Origin: Liolophura sinensis
Lineage: Eukaryota > Mollusca > Polyplacophora > Chitonida > Chitonidae
Reading direction: 5' to 3'
DNA: 64,000 nucleotides
NCBI RefSeq assembly: GCF_032854445.1
Contig: NC_088303.1
Coordinates: 17,553,501-17,617,500, forward strand
Both the position numbers and the translations under genes were made by a program. The notes below the pieces were generated by a model, which was not told the origin of the DNA, did not search any database, and saw only the letters and a list, made by a program, of their open reading frames with translations. Positions 31,448 through 43,300 of the stretch are shown one piece after another (the first letter of the stretch is position 1; every line of letters begins with the position of its first letter).

Positions 31448-34045
31448 GGCCACTTCTTTTACGCATATCACTGCACGACATATCAGCGCTTTATTCATGT
31501 ATTTTTCATTGGTAACTGATTTTAGTTACCAATGTGAATAAGCTTTGGGACTGACTGATGATCAGCGTTATATACAGATGAGATTTCACCATTCAAATAG
31601 GTATGTTTAAGTGCACATGACAATATTGTCATGAATTTTGGCTGAATAATTTTGGAGTGTCCCATCAGAAATGACCCATCGATCGGTTTCACAAACCTAA
31701 TGCTTCTGCTATCGATTATAAAGGAGTGACAAAGCTTCTGCATAGATCATATGGAGACATGTAACAGCTGTCTAAATAGTTAGGATTGTTCTACGGTTTT
31801 CATGTTGACTTTGTACAGAGTACATAGGTAGAGAGTGAAACTGAATGCTTTTTAGTGACAAATGCTATAAGAATACAGACATGGATTTTAATACTGCTTC
31901 TCATTAGATTACCACTAAAAAATGATGACATATGTACAGCTTGGTTTTATGTTAAGCGCATGTCGTGTGCTACTGTTTTAGAGTAGCACTTTGCGGAATG
32001 GCACGACTGGAGTTTTCACTTTCAGTATACCGTAATGATCAAAATTTAAATGTAATTGAGGCAGGTAAATAACAGCAATTCTTGATAATAGTCCTTAACA
32101 ATTAATTTGACTGAACAACTACTGGTCAGTGTACTCAGGCTAGCCCGTATCAAGTCAGAACCATACAAACAGTTATAGTTCCCAGGACCAGGAGTTAGCC
32201 TCACGTGTCTGTCTCAACTGATCTAGTCTGATCATAGCGTACATGACGTTGTTGTTGTTGTTACGCTTCCTGTTTGCGTGTTTCTAGGACAATATCTTGC
32301 GTAACAAGCTGTGTCATTTAGATGATTCACCCATTCCTCTCATAGTCTATCTTACTTACTTCATCAACAAGAACCTGTCAAAACGCTTGTTTGCCGCTTT
32401 TGCATTCGTCTAATGGAACACTGCACAGTGTTCATGTACGCGACCTCCCACCCTGCACCTCGAAATAGGCGTGTCCCCAAAGCAGAAGAAGCCAGTTTCT
32501 GTGCGTGTCTATATGCGCCAAGCAATCTGTGTGGCGCGAGAGTCAAACTTCGTATATGATATGTATTGTAAACATATTTTCATAACAATTTTGTTTTCAG
32601 TAAAAGCTGAGGTCTACTAAATGACAGACATCGTCGCTGCCCTTTTTTTTTAAAACTTAAGCCATATGGGGCGTGTAGGTTCAATTTACATGGACTAATA
32701 TCTGTTACCGGTATATAATTAGTCCCAGGCTCTAGTAATGATGTTAGTACTGTACTTAAGCTGCAACACGAACCGAAAGTTACAGTAAAGCCCCCGATTA
32801 CCGATGGGCTGAATGTATAAAAGAGGAATATTTGGGCTATTCCAAGAATGTTATTCCTCTCTTCCTGTATCCATGCATAGCTGTACGTAAAACAAGCTTA
32901 TTCCACTATTTCTCTTAATTCAGCCGGCTACTCTAAACAAAACATGGTAAATTTTATAGAAAGTCTGTATGTTGTCTGGGTGGTGCAAGAATGATTTCTG
33001 TTATTTTAAGTATTGTATCATATTCAACATAATAACCTGTTAGTCTAATAAAATGGTTACCGGTGTATTGAATTAACAGAATAGGCCTATGTGTGTTATA
33101 TTTTACAAAATAATCCGCTGCAACAACAGATTACACTCTAGAATCACTTAGATAACAGACTGTGTTAAATTTAAAATATTAATTTTTGAGTTTAAATGAC
33201 CTCACGCCCTATCATGTTGACATTCACCTTGTCGGTTTACTGATCAACTCAGTGTGTCAGAAATATAATATATGGAGGTGGTACATTTAAGACATTTGGC
33301 CTTAGTCTGTACCGTGCACGCCCGTGTGCAAATGGCGACGGATGAAATTGGGCTGTTCTTGAATGTCCTTGGCACTCACACAATCTGATCTGAATCAGTC
33401 AGTTGACATGCGGAGATGGCCGAGGACGAGTGGTTAAGAGGCTTGGTTTTCAATCGACCTGGAGTTAATATGGCGGATTTCCAAACCAAGCCTGACTGAG
33501 CGAAAACAATATCTATACAGAGCTTCATGTCCTCATATCCATGTCTGCTAACACGGTCTAAGCGAGTTTTGACACGGAACGTCCTTATTGGTTGACGGCT
33601 GATTACATGAATAATTGTCGCTGTCAACATGTGCTTCCATGCACAGCGTGCAAAAATAGACCACATAGATGCATGGAATTCTTAGGAAGCTGTGAAAGGC
33701 CATGGTTAGACAAACCGGAATTACATTGTTCGCGTAGCGGCCCCACCCCACGTTTACGAAAAACTGCGTTCGAGTCGTCAGCGGAAAAAGGTGCTTTCTC
33801 GGGTTATAGAAATAACACGCGCCCGATTGGTTAAAACTGATAAAATGGGAGCGCTATCGTATACAAAACATCACAAACAATAAAAATGTATGTTCGCTTC
33901 TGAAACTTTATGTGGGATACTTAATCATTGTATATGTACATTGATTTAGTCTAGTGTTGAAGCAATCTACTAACGCACATTCATGTGCATGTATAGGCCT
34001 GGGTTTTATGAAACCGGGCCCATATAATAGTTAAGCTTGAACATT
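31448..34045. other. Intergenic sequence, no gene recognised
   Basis: 2.6 kb with (GTT)n near 32250 and moderately CpG-containing stretches (32360-32545, 33300-33840). Short frames on both strands have no recognisable domain. One tRNA-like relic is listed separately. Confidence 0.4.
33409..33475 (+). pseudogene. tRNA-Ser-like relic, 5' half
   Basis: GCGGAGATGGCCGA, an extra GGAC, then GAGTGGTTAAGAGGCTTGG and a T-rich loop resemble the D-arm and anticodon arm of class II tRNAs such as Ser. No variable arm or T-arm with GGTTCGANTCC follows, so it cannot be a working gene. Chance resemblance is possible. Confidence 0.3.
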
Positions 34046-34046
34046 G

Positions 34047-34228
34047 GCTTATTTATTTATTTGACTGGTGTTTTACGCCATACTCAAGACCGGGCAGAGC
34101 CTGGGGAGAAACCCACGACCATCCGCAGGTTGCTAACAGACCAACCCACTTACGGACGGGAAGCCAGCATAAGTTGAACTTGAACTCACAGCGACCGCAT
34201 TGGCGAGGGGCTCCCTGGTCAATACGCT
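34047..34228 (-). mobile_element. SINE family 1 copy with internal deletion
   Basis: TTATTTATTTATTTGACTGG, GTTTTACGCCATACTCAAG, then directly ACCGGGCAGAGCCTGGGG, so about 50 bp (the AATATTTCACTTATACGACG block) are missing. It continues to GAACTTGAACTCACAGCGAC and GCGAGGGGCTCC. Confidence 0.88.
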
Positions 34229-34697
34229 CCCAGGCAACATCCATGCATCTCTTACTTTGCAAAGCTCACATCGAAACTTGTACGTGTTCTTTCGTCGAAA
34301 ATAAAATTCCATTATATATAAAGCTAATCTAGCTAACCATTTGTATATACTCATTCTTGGAAACGGATGAGAAAAGCGGAAGGAATGCTCAAAGCGTACA
34401 GCTGAGGTTTCTTTACTAAGAACACCCTAACGTAGAGCCCGGCTAGCCTTTGAGCCAACAAAATGCGCAGATTTTGCAATCACAATCAATGATACACACA
34501 TGACCGCTGATTTCCTAGTCCCACATTGCATAGTGTACATGATTACTGCGATGTAATGAATCAGCTGTATCAAAGAACTTAAGTTTCGGAGCAACATTGT
34601 TAATTTATATCTTGGACAAGCATCATGCATAACAGCACGTGGAGAAAACCATCCTGTCATAAGCGTATGTGAACATATGTTTACACATTATAAGTAA

Positions 34698-34976
34698 AGT
34701 GGAACCTCCGTGGCCTCCGTGATTAAAGCACGCAAGCAAGCCGCAATGGCCCAGGAGCCTTTCGCTCACCAATGTAGGCGCCGTGAGTTCAAGTCCAGCT
34801 CATGCTGGCTTCCTCTCCAGTCGAACACTCGAAGGTCTCCAGCAATCTGCGGATGGTCGTGAGTTTCCTCCGGGCTCTGATCTGTTTCTTCCTACCACAA
34901 AGCTGACCGCCGTCGTATAAGTCAGATATTCTTGATTAAGGCGTAAAACACAAATCAAATAAATAAATAAATAAAT
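34698..34976 (+). mobile_element. SINE family 1 copy with AAAT tail
   Basis: Head CCTCCGTGGCCTCCGTGATT, B-box-like GAGTTCAAGTCCAGC, body GGATGGTCGTGAGTTTCC, end GTCAGATATTCTTGATTAAG and tail AAATAAATAAATAAATAAAT. Confidence 0.9.
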
Positions 34977-35819
34977 CACTGAAGTAGAGAAGAAGTTTTG
35001 ACTTAGTCGTGCAAGTCGCTCCGATATTATTTTAAAGTCACTAATGTACATTGTAGCGAAGGTGCCGCCATCACGGCCAAGCAGTACTAGTTTTGAATAT
35101 ACATTGTACAAGACACGAACGGAACATTATACAGAGTAAAGAACTTTTATCCAGTGTAACCTTTCAGATATGCAAGTTCACACAGCAGCAAGCACTGAAT
35201 CACAGCAGGAATGCTGATATTCAGCAACCATGCACTCCTCACCAGCTATCTGACGAACGTCCGTTGATTTAGCCACTGGTAGCATGACCAGGCGCTACAC
35301 TGACTCAGTATGATCTCACATACTCAAGGTGAACCACAAAGCATAAATAGAAGTATATAGATATTCATTAACACCATGTGTGGTAAAGCACAATACGTCT
35401 TTATTGAAAGAATTTAAAAGCTCTTGGAAACTGAAAGCATTATTTAGGTGTTTCAACCTGTACATGGAACAGTATTACTTTACCTATTTAAAAGCTTGTT
35501 ATAAGAACCCAAAAATGAGAGTTTAAAACCAGAAGAAATGTTGTTGTTTGGTTTATTGACGGTTTCGGACGCACAGTCATTTCCACACGACAAATTATTA
35601 ATGCACAGAAGGAAAGACCGTAAACTTAAAAACCTGAACTGCTCAATTTAAAAAAAACTCTTAGCTCTAATTCTAACTCTAACTCATTAAGCAATTCTGT
35701 TAATACGGAGTGTAAAATAAAAAATGGCAAATCAGTTTTTCTTTCCGGATTGATATTGAACAATTAATTCATCAACATCAACAAAATAAAAAAGGAAACT
35801 AATTCAGTTTCTGTTTTAA

Positions 35820-35975
35820 ATATACCGAGGGCAAGTAAGCCGCCCCACCAGAGCCCACACAGGGCGACACAACTTTCTCTTTTTAAGTTTTAGGTGTGAC
35901 CCGATCCAAGATTGACCATGGATCTAACGCTTCCAAAGCGGACGCTCTACTAACTGTGCTGTCGGTAACGGTTTA
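35820..35975 (-). mobile_element. Second tRNA-derived SINE type (family 2)
   Basis: In minus sense: CACAGTTAGTAGAGCGTCCG (A-box-like) then GAAGCGTTAGATCC and GGATCGGGTCACACC (B-box-like), followed by AAACTTAAAAAGAG and GTTGTGTCGCCCTGTGTGGG. Different in sequence from family 1. I recall similar tRNA-type heads from oyster DNA. Confidence 0.6.
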
Positions 35976-37740
35976 ATGAAAATGAAGTTTTAAGGGTATG
36001 CATTTCATTTTTGAGATACATTTTACATTTTCTAACAGCCCCTCTATTTTATGCATATTTTCCTTCAGTGGTCGGGAATATTCGGAAAAGACATCGTCGA
36101 TGAACATGCGAGACCAGGTTAGCGCCCCCAATTCGGGCTAATCAATTTCCATTGACAGGGGACAATGCACATGGTCGTCTGCAATGCATAAAGCCCATGC
36201 ACGTGCCACACGATTCTCTGAAATGTGAAATCGGGACACGGCCTGGCGTCCGTTGTTGATGCTGAACACTCTTGGTAAATTATCCCACTAAACCATAAAA
36301 TGAATTAGCTTTTAAAAACATGTCACAAACGTCCTCTGATTTATTTCTTATGCTTTCATTCTTGCAAAACTGTCCTAAAGACAGTATTGTTACCAAAAAT
36401 CCAACAATTTCTCATAAAGTCGGTGCAATGCTCCTGCATTTCAAGCTCCGAATAATTGTCCCGTCGGGTAACTGTTCATATTTAGGGGGTTTAGCTCCTT
36501 TGACTAAAATAGTTCAGGACTCGATATAAATGAATCCACGAAAATAATACAGGCATCATAAAATGGAGGAAGACGTTGACAATTTTATTCACAAAACAAA
36601 ACAACGAAAAACCGTGCCAATGTAGGGGTAATGCCATGATAGTTACAGTAAGTATCTCTCCTACTAATATGCTTGAAGGACGGGAAAGTTACAAAGCGAC
36701 ATCAGAACAAACGGGGGGGGGGGATGGGCATCTCTTGTTACCATCATCTTCTGCACTTGATATCTGTAGCAGCATCTGTTGTGCAGCGTTCCATTTAACA
36801 TTTGTCACAGACATGCATTTAATTTTGTCGATAATTCCATTTCAATCTAGGTACCCCTCTGAAATCTCGCCTTGTCGGGCAAGAAACGTGTTTGTTATTG
36901 CAGAAACGAGAACAACATGGTGTCGTCTGGTCGAAGTTGACCGGTAATTTTGGCAAACAAAGGTAAACAAAGGATAGGCCCTACATTGGGCTTTTATTTT
37001 CGTGGATAATTTAGCGCTAGGGAATGATAATGTACATATATTTTTTTTTTTTATTTTTATAGAAGTGCAAGTCTGGCGCTAAAATGGCGCATAGAGCTAA
37101 GAAAAGACCCTAAGTAGTTCAGTTGTTTTTATTATTATTATTATTATTATTATTCTGGCGCATAGAGCTAAGAGAAGACCCTAAGTACTTCAGTTTTTTT
37201 TTTGGCAAAGTTTACAGTCGGACCGGCCGTTCATGACTGAAGTGACAGTGCAACTCTCCGTCAATCAGCATGTCAGTAGGAGATGCATACGGCTGTTGTA
37301 ACTAGGGTAATGAGGGTAAATATTGTGATTCAGATTATATTAAGTGGGTTTTTTTTTTTTAAATATTTGTGACCCGAAACGAACTTGTTCCTACCGTCAC
37401 TCGTTTTTGTTGTGCTGGTGGTGGCGGTTGTTGGTGCCCTTGTGTTCATCTTCAAAAGTCCAGTTATGGGCGTAGGCCTATTTGCACCACGAATCCAATT
37501 TTCCATATGACAAGTGTTTTTTACCCTGAAGATGGGGTTGCAAGGCGGCCTCGCCCATCTTGGCGATATCAATGTCTGTCCTTACTTTTTCTGCCTGTTT
37601 GCACAGCTAGTCTTTATACTTTTGTTTTTGAGCCAGTTGTAATTGAAGACCATTGTCGCTACACAGCGGAAAGTCACGCCGGCACACGTATGTTTGGTTG
37701 CAGACGATACAACTAAACATCCGCCATAAAACCATTTCGG
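35976..37740. other. Intergenic sequence with local direct duplication
   Basis: No gene recognised. A 45-bp segment (GGCGCATAGAGCTAAG and AGACCCTAAGTA) occurs at 37087-37125 and again at 37157-37195 around an (ATT)n run. A run of ten Gs is at 36714-36723. Confidence 0.5.
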
Positions 37741-37812
37741 TAGACATGCGCGCATGTGCTCTCAAACGTTCGCACCCATGATCGGAGATCTTCGTAATTG
37801 ACTGCTCGCTTT

Positions 37813-37910
37813 AGATGGACGTGCTGAGCCGAATAAGCGACGGATGGTTTGACTGGTACCTTGCACAGATATTCGGCGAACAACTTTCGTGCATGGTCTT
37901 ATTCGTGATT
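37813..37910 (+). CDS. Possible first coding exon of an unidentified gene
   Basis: ATG at 37813 opens 32 codons, MDVLSRISDGWFDWYLAQIF then GEQLSCMVLFVI, running into AG then GTAATT, a possible donor at phase 2. The surrounding 37680-37910 is CpG-rich compared with the flanks, as expected of an invertebrate promoter. No partner exon was found downstream on the plus strand, so this may be chance. Confidence 0.25.
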
Positions 37911-39520
37911 AGGTAATTTTATAACCATTTTTAACATTTTCGTGAATTTCGGTCTAGTACATAGTACGAATGTTAATTTTCCAAGACCTTTTCAAGGCAG
38001 CACTTAATTTTTCAAAGCATTTCAAGCCTTTATTTATGTTTTTTCGTTTTCAAGGTAGGGTGCGAACCCTAAGACAATGATCAAATTCCACGTCTGAAAA
38101 CTCGGAATCTGAAGTCTGGCTAGAGATGTCATTCTCGTAAACGTCTTCCTTTATGAGTTATAACTGATACGGCAGTGTATTTGCTTCTTTGTAGCTAGAA
38201 TCCATCTCGAAAATGACATCGTTTGATTAAAATTCGCAGATTATACAGGCCAGCTAGACTTGGTTGACCATCAATAACGTCACCCTTTGTGCCGTACTGG
38301 GAGGGCGGCTGGAGATCGGCTAGGGCAGTAGGTTTATTGTTTTGGTGGATTTAAAGGCATTATTACGTTTCTCTGAAGCTCTATCGGCAATATACAGTTT
38401 AAACAGGTTATAATCATTACAATTAGGACCAAGAGTTAAATCTGGACACTAATCCTTTAAAGACATCAATCAGCCCAGGCAGGTTAATTTATTTTTTCTT
38501 TAATTCTAGGAAGGAAGCTAACATTTCCTTCATTCAGACTGATCTTTGAATGCAGAATCTGCTTTGCAACATAAAATAATTGTATTACACCTTGGTGAAC
38601 TTTAGGCCCGAGGGTTATTGCAAGTCAAGTCCTGTATGTTCTTAATTCCACCCTGCTGTTAGCTACGGGCCGTGTGTAAATATACATGTTAGAGATAACC
38701 TTTCAAACAGCATCGAGTGTGTCATGCAACACACCGGCGTACGTTTACCTCTCCGAGTAATATGATTTCATGCTGTTTATGACTAACAAATAATTTGTTT
38801 TACAAATGAAAGAATTTGAGTTTGTTTACTTGTTTTGATTTGATAAAAGTGTTATCTCGCAGTTTATAGATAGTTTTTGTTTTTGCATTTTACACCCAGA
38901 CGCCATGGCGTTGAAAGAAAAACACAGAGCTCAGTTGAAAACGAAACACAGAGCTCAGCCTTATGACGTCATAACAAGTGAAAATTAAAATTTTACATTC
39001 TTACGTCACGCAACAATAAGACACGACGTCATACGTACGCAGCTTTGAGGTATTTAGGTAAACTGATATGTCATAAGCTTACCGTTGATTGTTCTAAAAT
39101 GCATGACCTCTGTGGTGCAAGTAAAACAAAATGGCTGCATACAATATGCAGTTTTGCCACATTTTCTAAATTTTTAGGGGTAGAATAGGCTTTTATCACC
39201 TTCACTTTGGGGTTTGTTGTGTAACTCCACACCGCCGAACCTTATTCGGCGATGTTTCGGATCTTAACAAATCCCTTGAATGCTGCGCATTCTTGGTACG
39301 CATCAAGGCTCAGCAGTATCGGGTAACATAACAAACACCGCTACGACCAGGTTAAACACTTAACCATTATCTGTGTAAGCAATGACTGGCCAACCCATCC
39401 TGGAAAATTTTCCCCCCACCATTGTGACGGCAACATCGAAGACATAATTTTCTTTCATTTATTTAATTTTCTTTTTTATCTTTTGTCATACATTTTTATT
39501 AATACATGTATATTTATTTA
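37911..39520. other. Intergenic sequence, no feature seen
   Basis: 1.6 kb of single-copy-looking sequence. A short direct repeat GAAAAACACAGAGCTCAG / GAAACACAGAGCTCAG occurs at about 38918-38958. Confidence 0.4.
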
Positions 39521-39524
39521 TTTA

Positions 39525-40005
39525 AGGTGCTACTTCAGTCTCAAATGAAACCCAGTAGAAATATTAATGATATGAGTGATACCCTATGAAACAGAGCTAA
39601 CACCATGGCTGAAAATGATTTATAATGACTGAATAACACTAATTAACCCAATAAATGACGAGTCCTCCAAATCAAAATCTTCGGCAGTTTTCACAAACTT
39701 TTCCTGATGTGGCGTGACAGTGTTCCCTATGTGAGGATGAATCAGGCAGATATGATTTTGGGTAAGTCAGTTATAGTGGAATGACGTCACAGGCGTTCGA
39801 AATGACGTCATTTATGGCTATATTTCAGCTAATTGTTGTCCCACAAGCTAAAATTGGAAACAACAGAAAATGTCAAACAATGTCACACCAGGCAAAATTG
39901 AAAACAACAGAAACCTTTAACAATTTAGTAAAGCAGGTGAGACTATTTCTGTCCCTATCATTTAACCATGCTTTCAAGACACACACATCGTGACATTAGA
40001 GTAGA
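39525..40005 (+). repeat. Dispersed repeat family C, copy 1
   Basis: Collinear with 60455-60935: GCTACTTCAGTC near the start, GATACCCTATG, TTTTCCTGATGTG, GTGACGATGAATCAGGC-type, ATGACGTCATTT, CACGCCAGGCAAA and CTTATCATTTAACC-type blocks in the same order. No coding part or terminal inverted repeat recognised. The element type is unknown. Confidence 0.75.
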
Positions 40006-40347
40006 CTGGGTCAAGTGTAGGTCGTTTCCTGGACCAAGGACGAGCCCAGTCAAGGTAGAAGGCAGCTCCTCACAGCTCTAGAATCACTTTTGTTAAAAAA
40101 AATACAAAACAAATAAAGAAATAAAAAAAAATGCATCACATCAAAAAGGGAGCTAGGTCCATGTGTTTTTGTACAGCCGCCAACTTTGTAAAGTGTGTAT
40201 TGCAACATAAAGATAATACAAGGAAAATACATGTGATTCAAAAGTCATAATTGATATAAAGCAATTTCTTTGTTCATCCTAAAGAATACAGGGAAAATTA
40301 ATGCTGGTACAACTGTTCATAGCATGAACACACAGCAATTTTGTCTG

Positions 40348-43300
40348 TCAAGCTGCTAGCTTGGATTTGTCAGTTCCATCACTCCTATCTCCAGTCGCTT
40401 TAACACTATGCAACCTCTTCCTCCTGTCTGTGGCTAGTTTTTCTCGCAGACATGCAATGGCTTTGCACTTCTGAATCAGGCTCTCAGCATGTGCCATTTC
40501 TACAATACAAAAAATTAGTGATAAATGTTCTGTTTCAACTGGGTAAGCTGCATGCAACTTGAGTGCACACTATTATCATATAAACATGTATACATAATTA
40601 TAAGATCTTAATACTGCATCATACATGTACTTCAGAAGGCCTAACACTGTCTCAGGCAGTTAATGTGCTGGTTCACTTCGACTATCAGTAACCTAACTAG
40701 CACTGAGCAAGTGAAAATTTCTTGAGAATGGTATTTAGCATCAATAAAATAAATAAGTAAATACACTGTAAGTCTGAATGCTTCAGTAATGGCACATAAT
40801 CAGGAAAAGAGTCCAGATGGAAGAAACCCTTATTATTAATGGAAGCATATCAAAAGTGCTGTACCTCAATCGGTGCACCTTTATTGATATGTTCACAATG
40901 TGTATTAAAAATTATCCATTTAGTCACATTGACGACCATTTCTTGCATGTGTCTGTCAACTCCATAGGTGGTTAAAAGTTTGAAGAGCACAGGCATTCTG
41001 GGGGAAGACAACCAGAAAGGAGTTTAATGTTAAAGGTCAGTTCCTAGGCAAAATTTTCTTGAGTATGAAATTTAATATCAATCAAACCAAATAAAATACT
41101 GGGGGTTTCAAAAAATTGGATAAGACAATTAGTGCATAAAAGCATTCCTTAATAAATGATGATGTCACTGAAAAAAAAAAAAAACAGTACTTCTTTTAAG
41201 GCGTTCTGTAGCTGGCTTTATTCCCATCAGTGACTGTCTGACTTCCAGTTTCATGTCATCAATAACGCAGAGTAATCTCTTGTATCTGTGGGTCTCTTTT
41301 ACAATATCTGAAAGTCAAATGTATCAATAATCAGGTTACATGCATATCTTTACTCAGGCATTGAAATGGTGTGCAAGAAAAAGCATCGATATCAGGTTAT
41401 GTCACTGACCTTCAGCCAGGCAGTAAAGTTTTCAATCCAGAAATTTTTGTCACTTATTTCTGGAAATAAACTTTCGGCCAGAATATAGAGGATATCGAAT
41501 AATGAAGGTGGAATATCATAAACATTTTCTGCGCGAGAGGTGAAAATGATAAACTAGGAGACGAGAAGCATCAAGTGAGTTATCATTTCTACCTTTCATG
41601 AGAAAAATATTTATGCTATTCAACTCTCACAGTGCAATGTTGTATTTATTATTTATATTTTGACAATATCGTGATTTTGGACAAGTTCAAGCAATGTTTT
41701 AGCTGTAGGCCTTCACAGATTTGTGTATATAGTGTGACATCGCAGATGACGTCTTGTATTGTTGTGTGATAAGAAATGTTAAAGTTGACTGAGCTTGTAT
41801 TATGTATCTTCTTCTAAACTCCAATTAGAACGTCATAAAACAAAATGTTTCTTTTTAATGTCATAGCGTCCGAGAGTAATAACAAAAGTGATATCTAACT
41901 CTAGCTAGTGAGATACCACTTTTATCAGTGAAGGAAATCCTGACATTTCACCTGAATATAAATAATATTTAATTTTTTACTGTATTATTGCATTGAATGC
42001 ATAAAATTCACTGAAGTATATTTATTCCTCCATAATATTAACACAAAGTCTTCTAGGTGCAGGAACATCTGTTGGTTAGTGTGCCCCACCATCACACTAA
42101 TTCATATGATAACTATTATTAAAATGTCTTTGACTTCATTTATTGGTCAAATTTTTCTTGTTAATAATCATTTGTGTGACAATATAATAAATTTAGATCA
42201 TGATACCTGTGTGACTTCAGTTACTTTGTACAAGTTTTCCATGTTAACAATCTTTATCACAACTGAATTAATTGTTACTAAAGTTACCTTGATAAAAGTA
42301 CCACATGTCTGGTTGAGGTAGAGCTAGGTTGCCTCTTATTGTGAAGGATGGGATTCCAATGCTCTGATGTCCACTTTTATCTGAAGGACTACATGAACTG
42401 TTGGCCTGTTTCCTTGCATTGCTGGCTTCTCTGGCTTTACTGAGACATTCCTGAAGTCCTGTCTGACCTCCCAAGGCCTCAGCAAATACACTCAGTGAGG
42501 TAAAGGACTCCCAGTCAAGGTCTGACATTGATGACCTTGATCCAGATGGTCGTACATCCTTATCAGTGGAGTCAGCCTTGACCTCTGAGGATGCTTGTCC
42601 AATCAGCTGCCTCTGCACACACGGCAGCATTTTATTGGGTGAGGCCAAAGATAAAGCATTGTTCAAAACTTGCTGATTAGCACAAATTCTGTACAAAATA
42701 GAGCGCTGCCTAAGGTCAGAGGCCGGCCGTATTGGTGTAGGGGTGGGATTAGGATTTCCAGACTGGGTACCAGTATTAAGATCTGAAGACTGTAATCTGG
42801 CACCAATGGATGGTAATTCTGCACTTTGATTGAATGACTTTGAAAGAGATAGTTGTGTGCCCACATTTGTCAGGTTGTTGTTAAAATTCTGATATTTAAG
42901 AATGAGGTTTTTCGCTGTTACACTATTTCCCTCAGATTGTCCCATGGTTTGTGAGGCCAAGTTGACGATATCTGCCAAGTTTAACACAGTGTAACAAGCT
43001 ACAGACGGTTTACTGCTATTTCCAGCTGTAGTGCTTGTAGGAAACACCTTGTTATCTGATGAGGGTGTGGACAAATTTGAGGCCATTCCTTTTCTCTCAA
43101 GCTCAGAGGAGTTTAGTTCTGTGTCTGGCAAAGAAGTAGTTTTATTCGGCAGGGAACTGCAGCTTTTGGTTTCTGACAAAAAACAAAAACAAGGAAAACC
43201 AAAATGTACAATTACCTACATGTATTTAAAAATAGCCTTGGAGTGTCACAGTTTCCATTTGAGCAGTTTAATATTTTACATACATATACTCATTTCTTGA

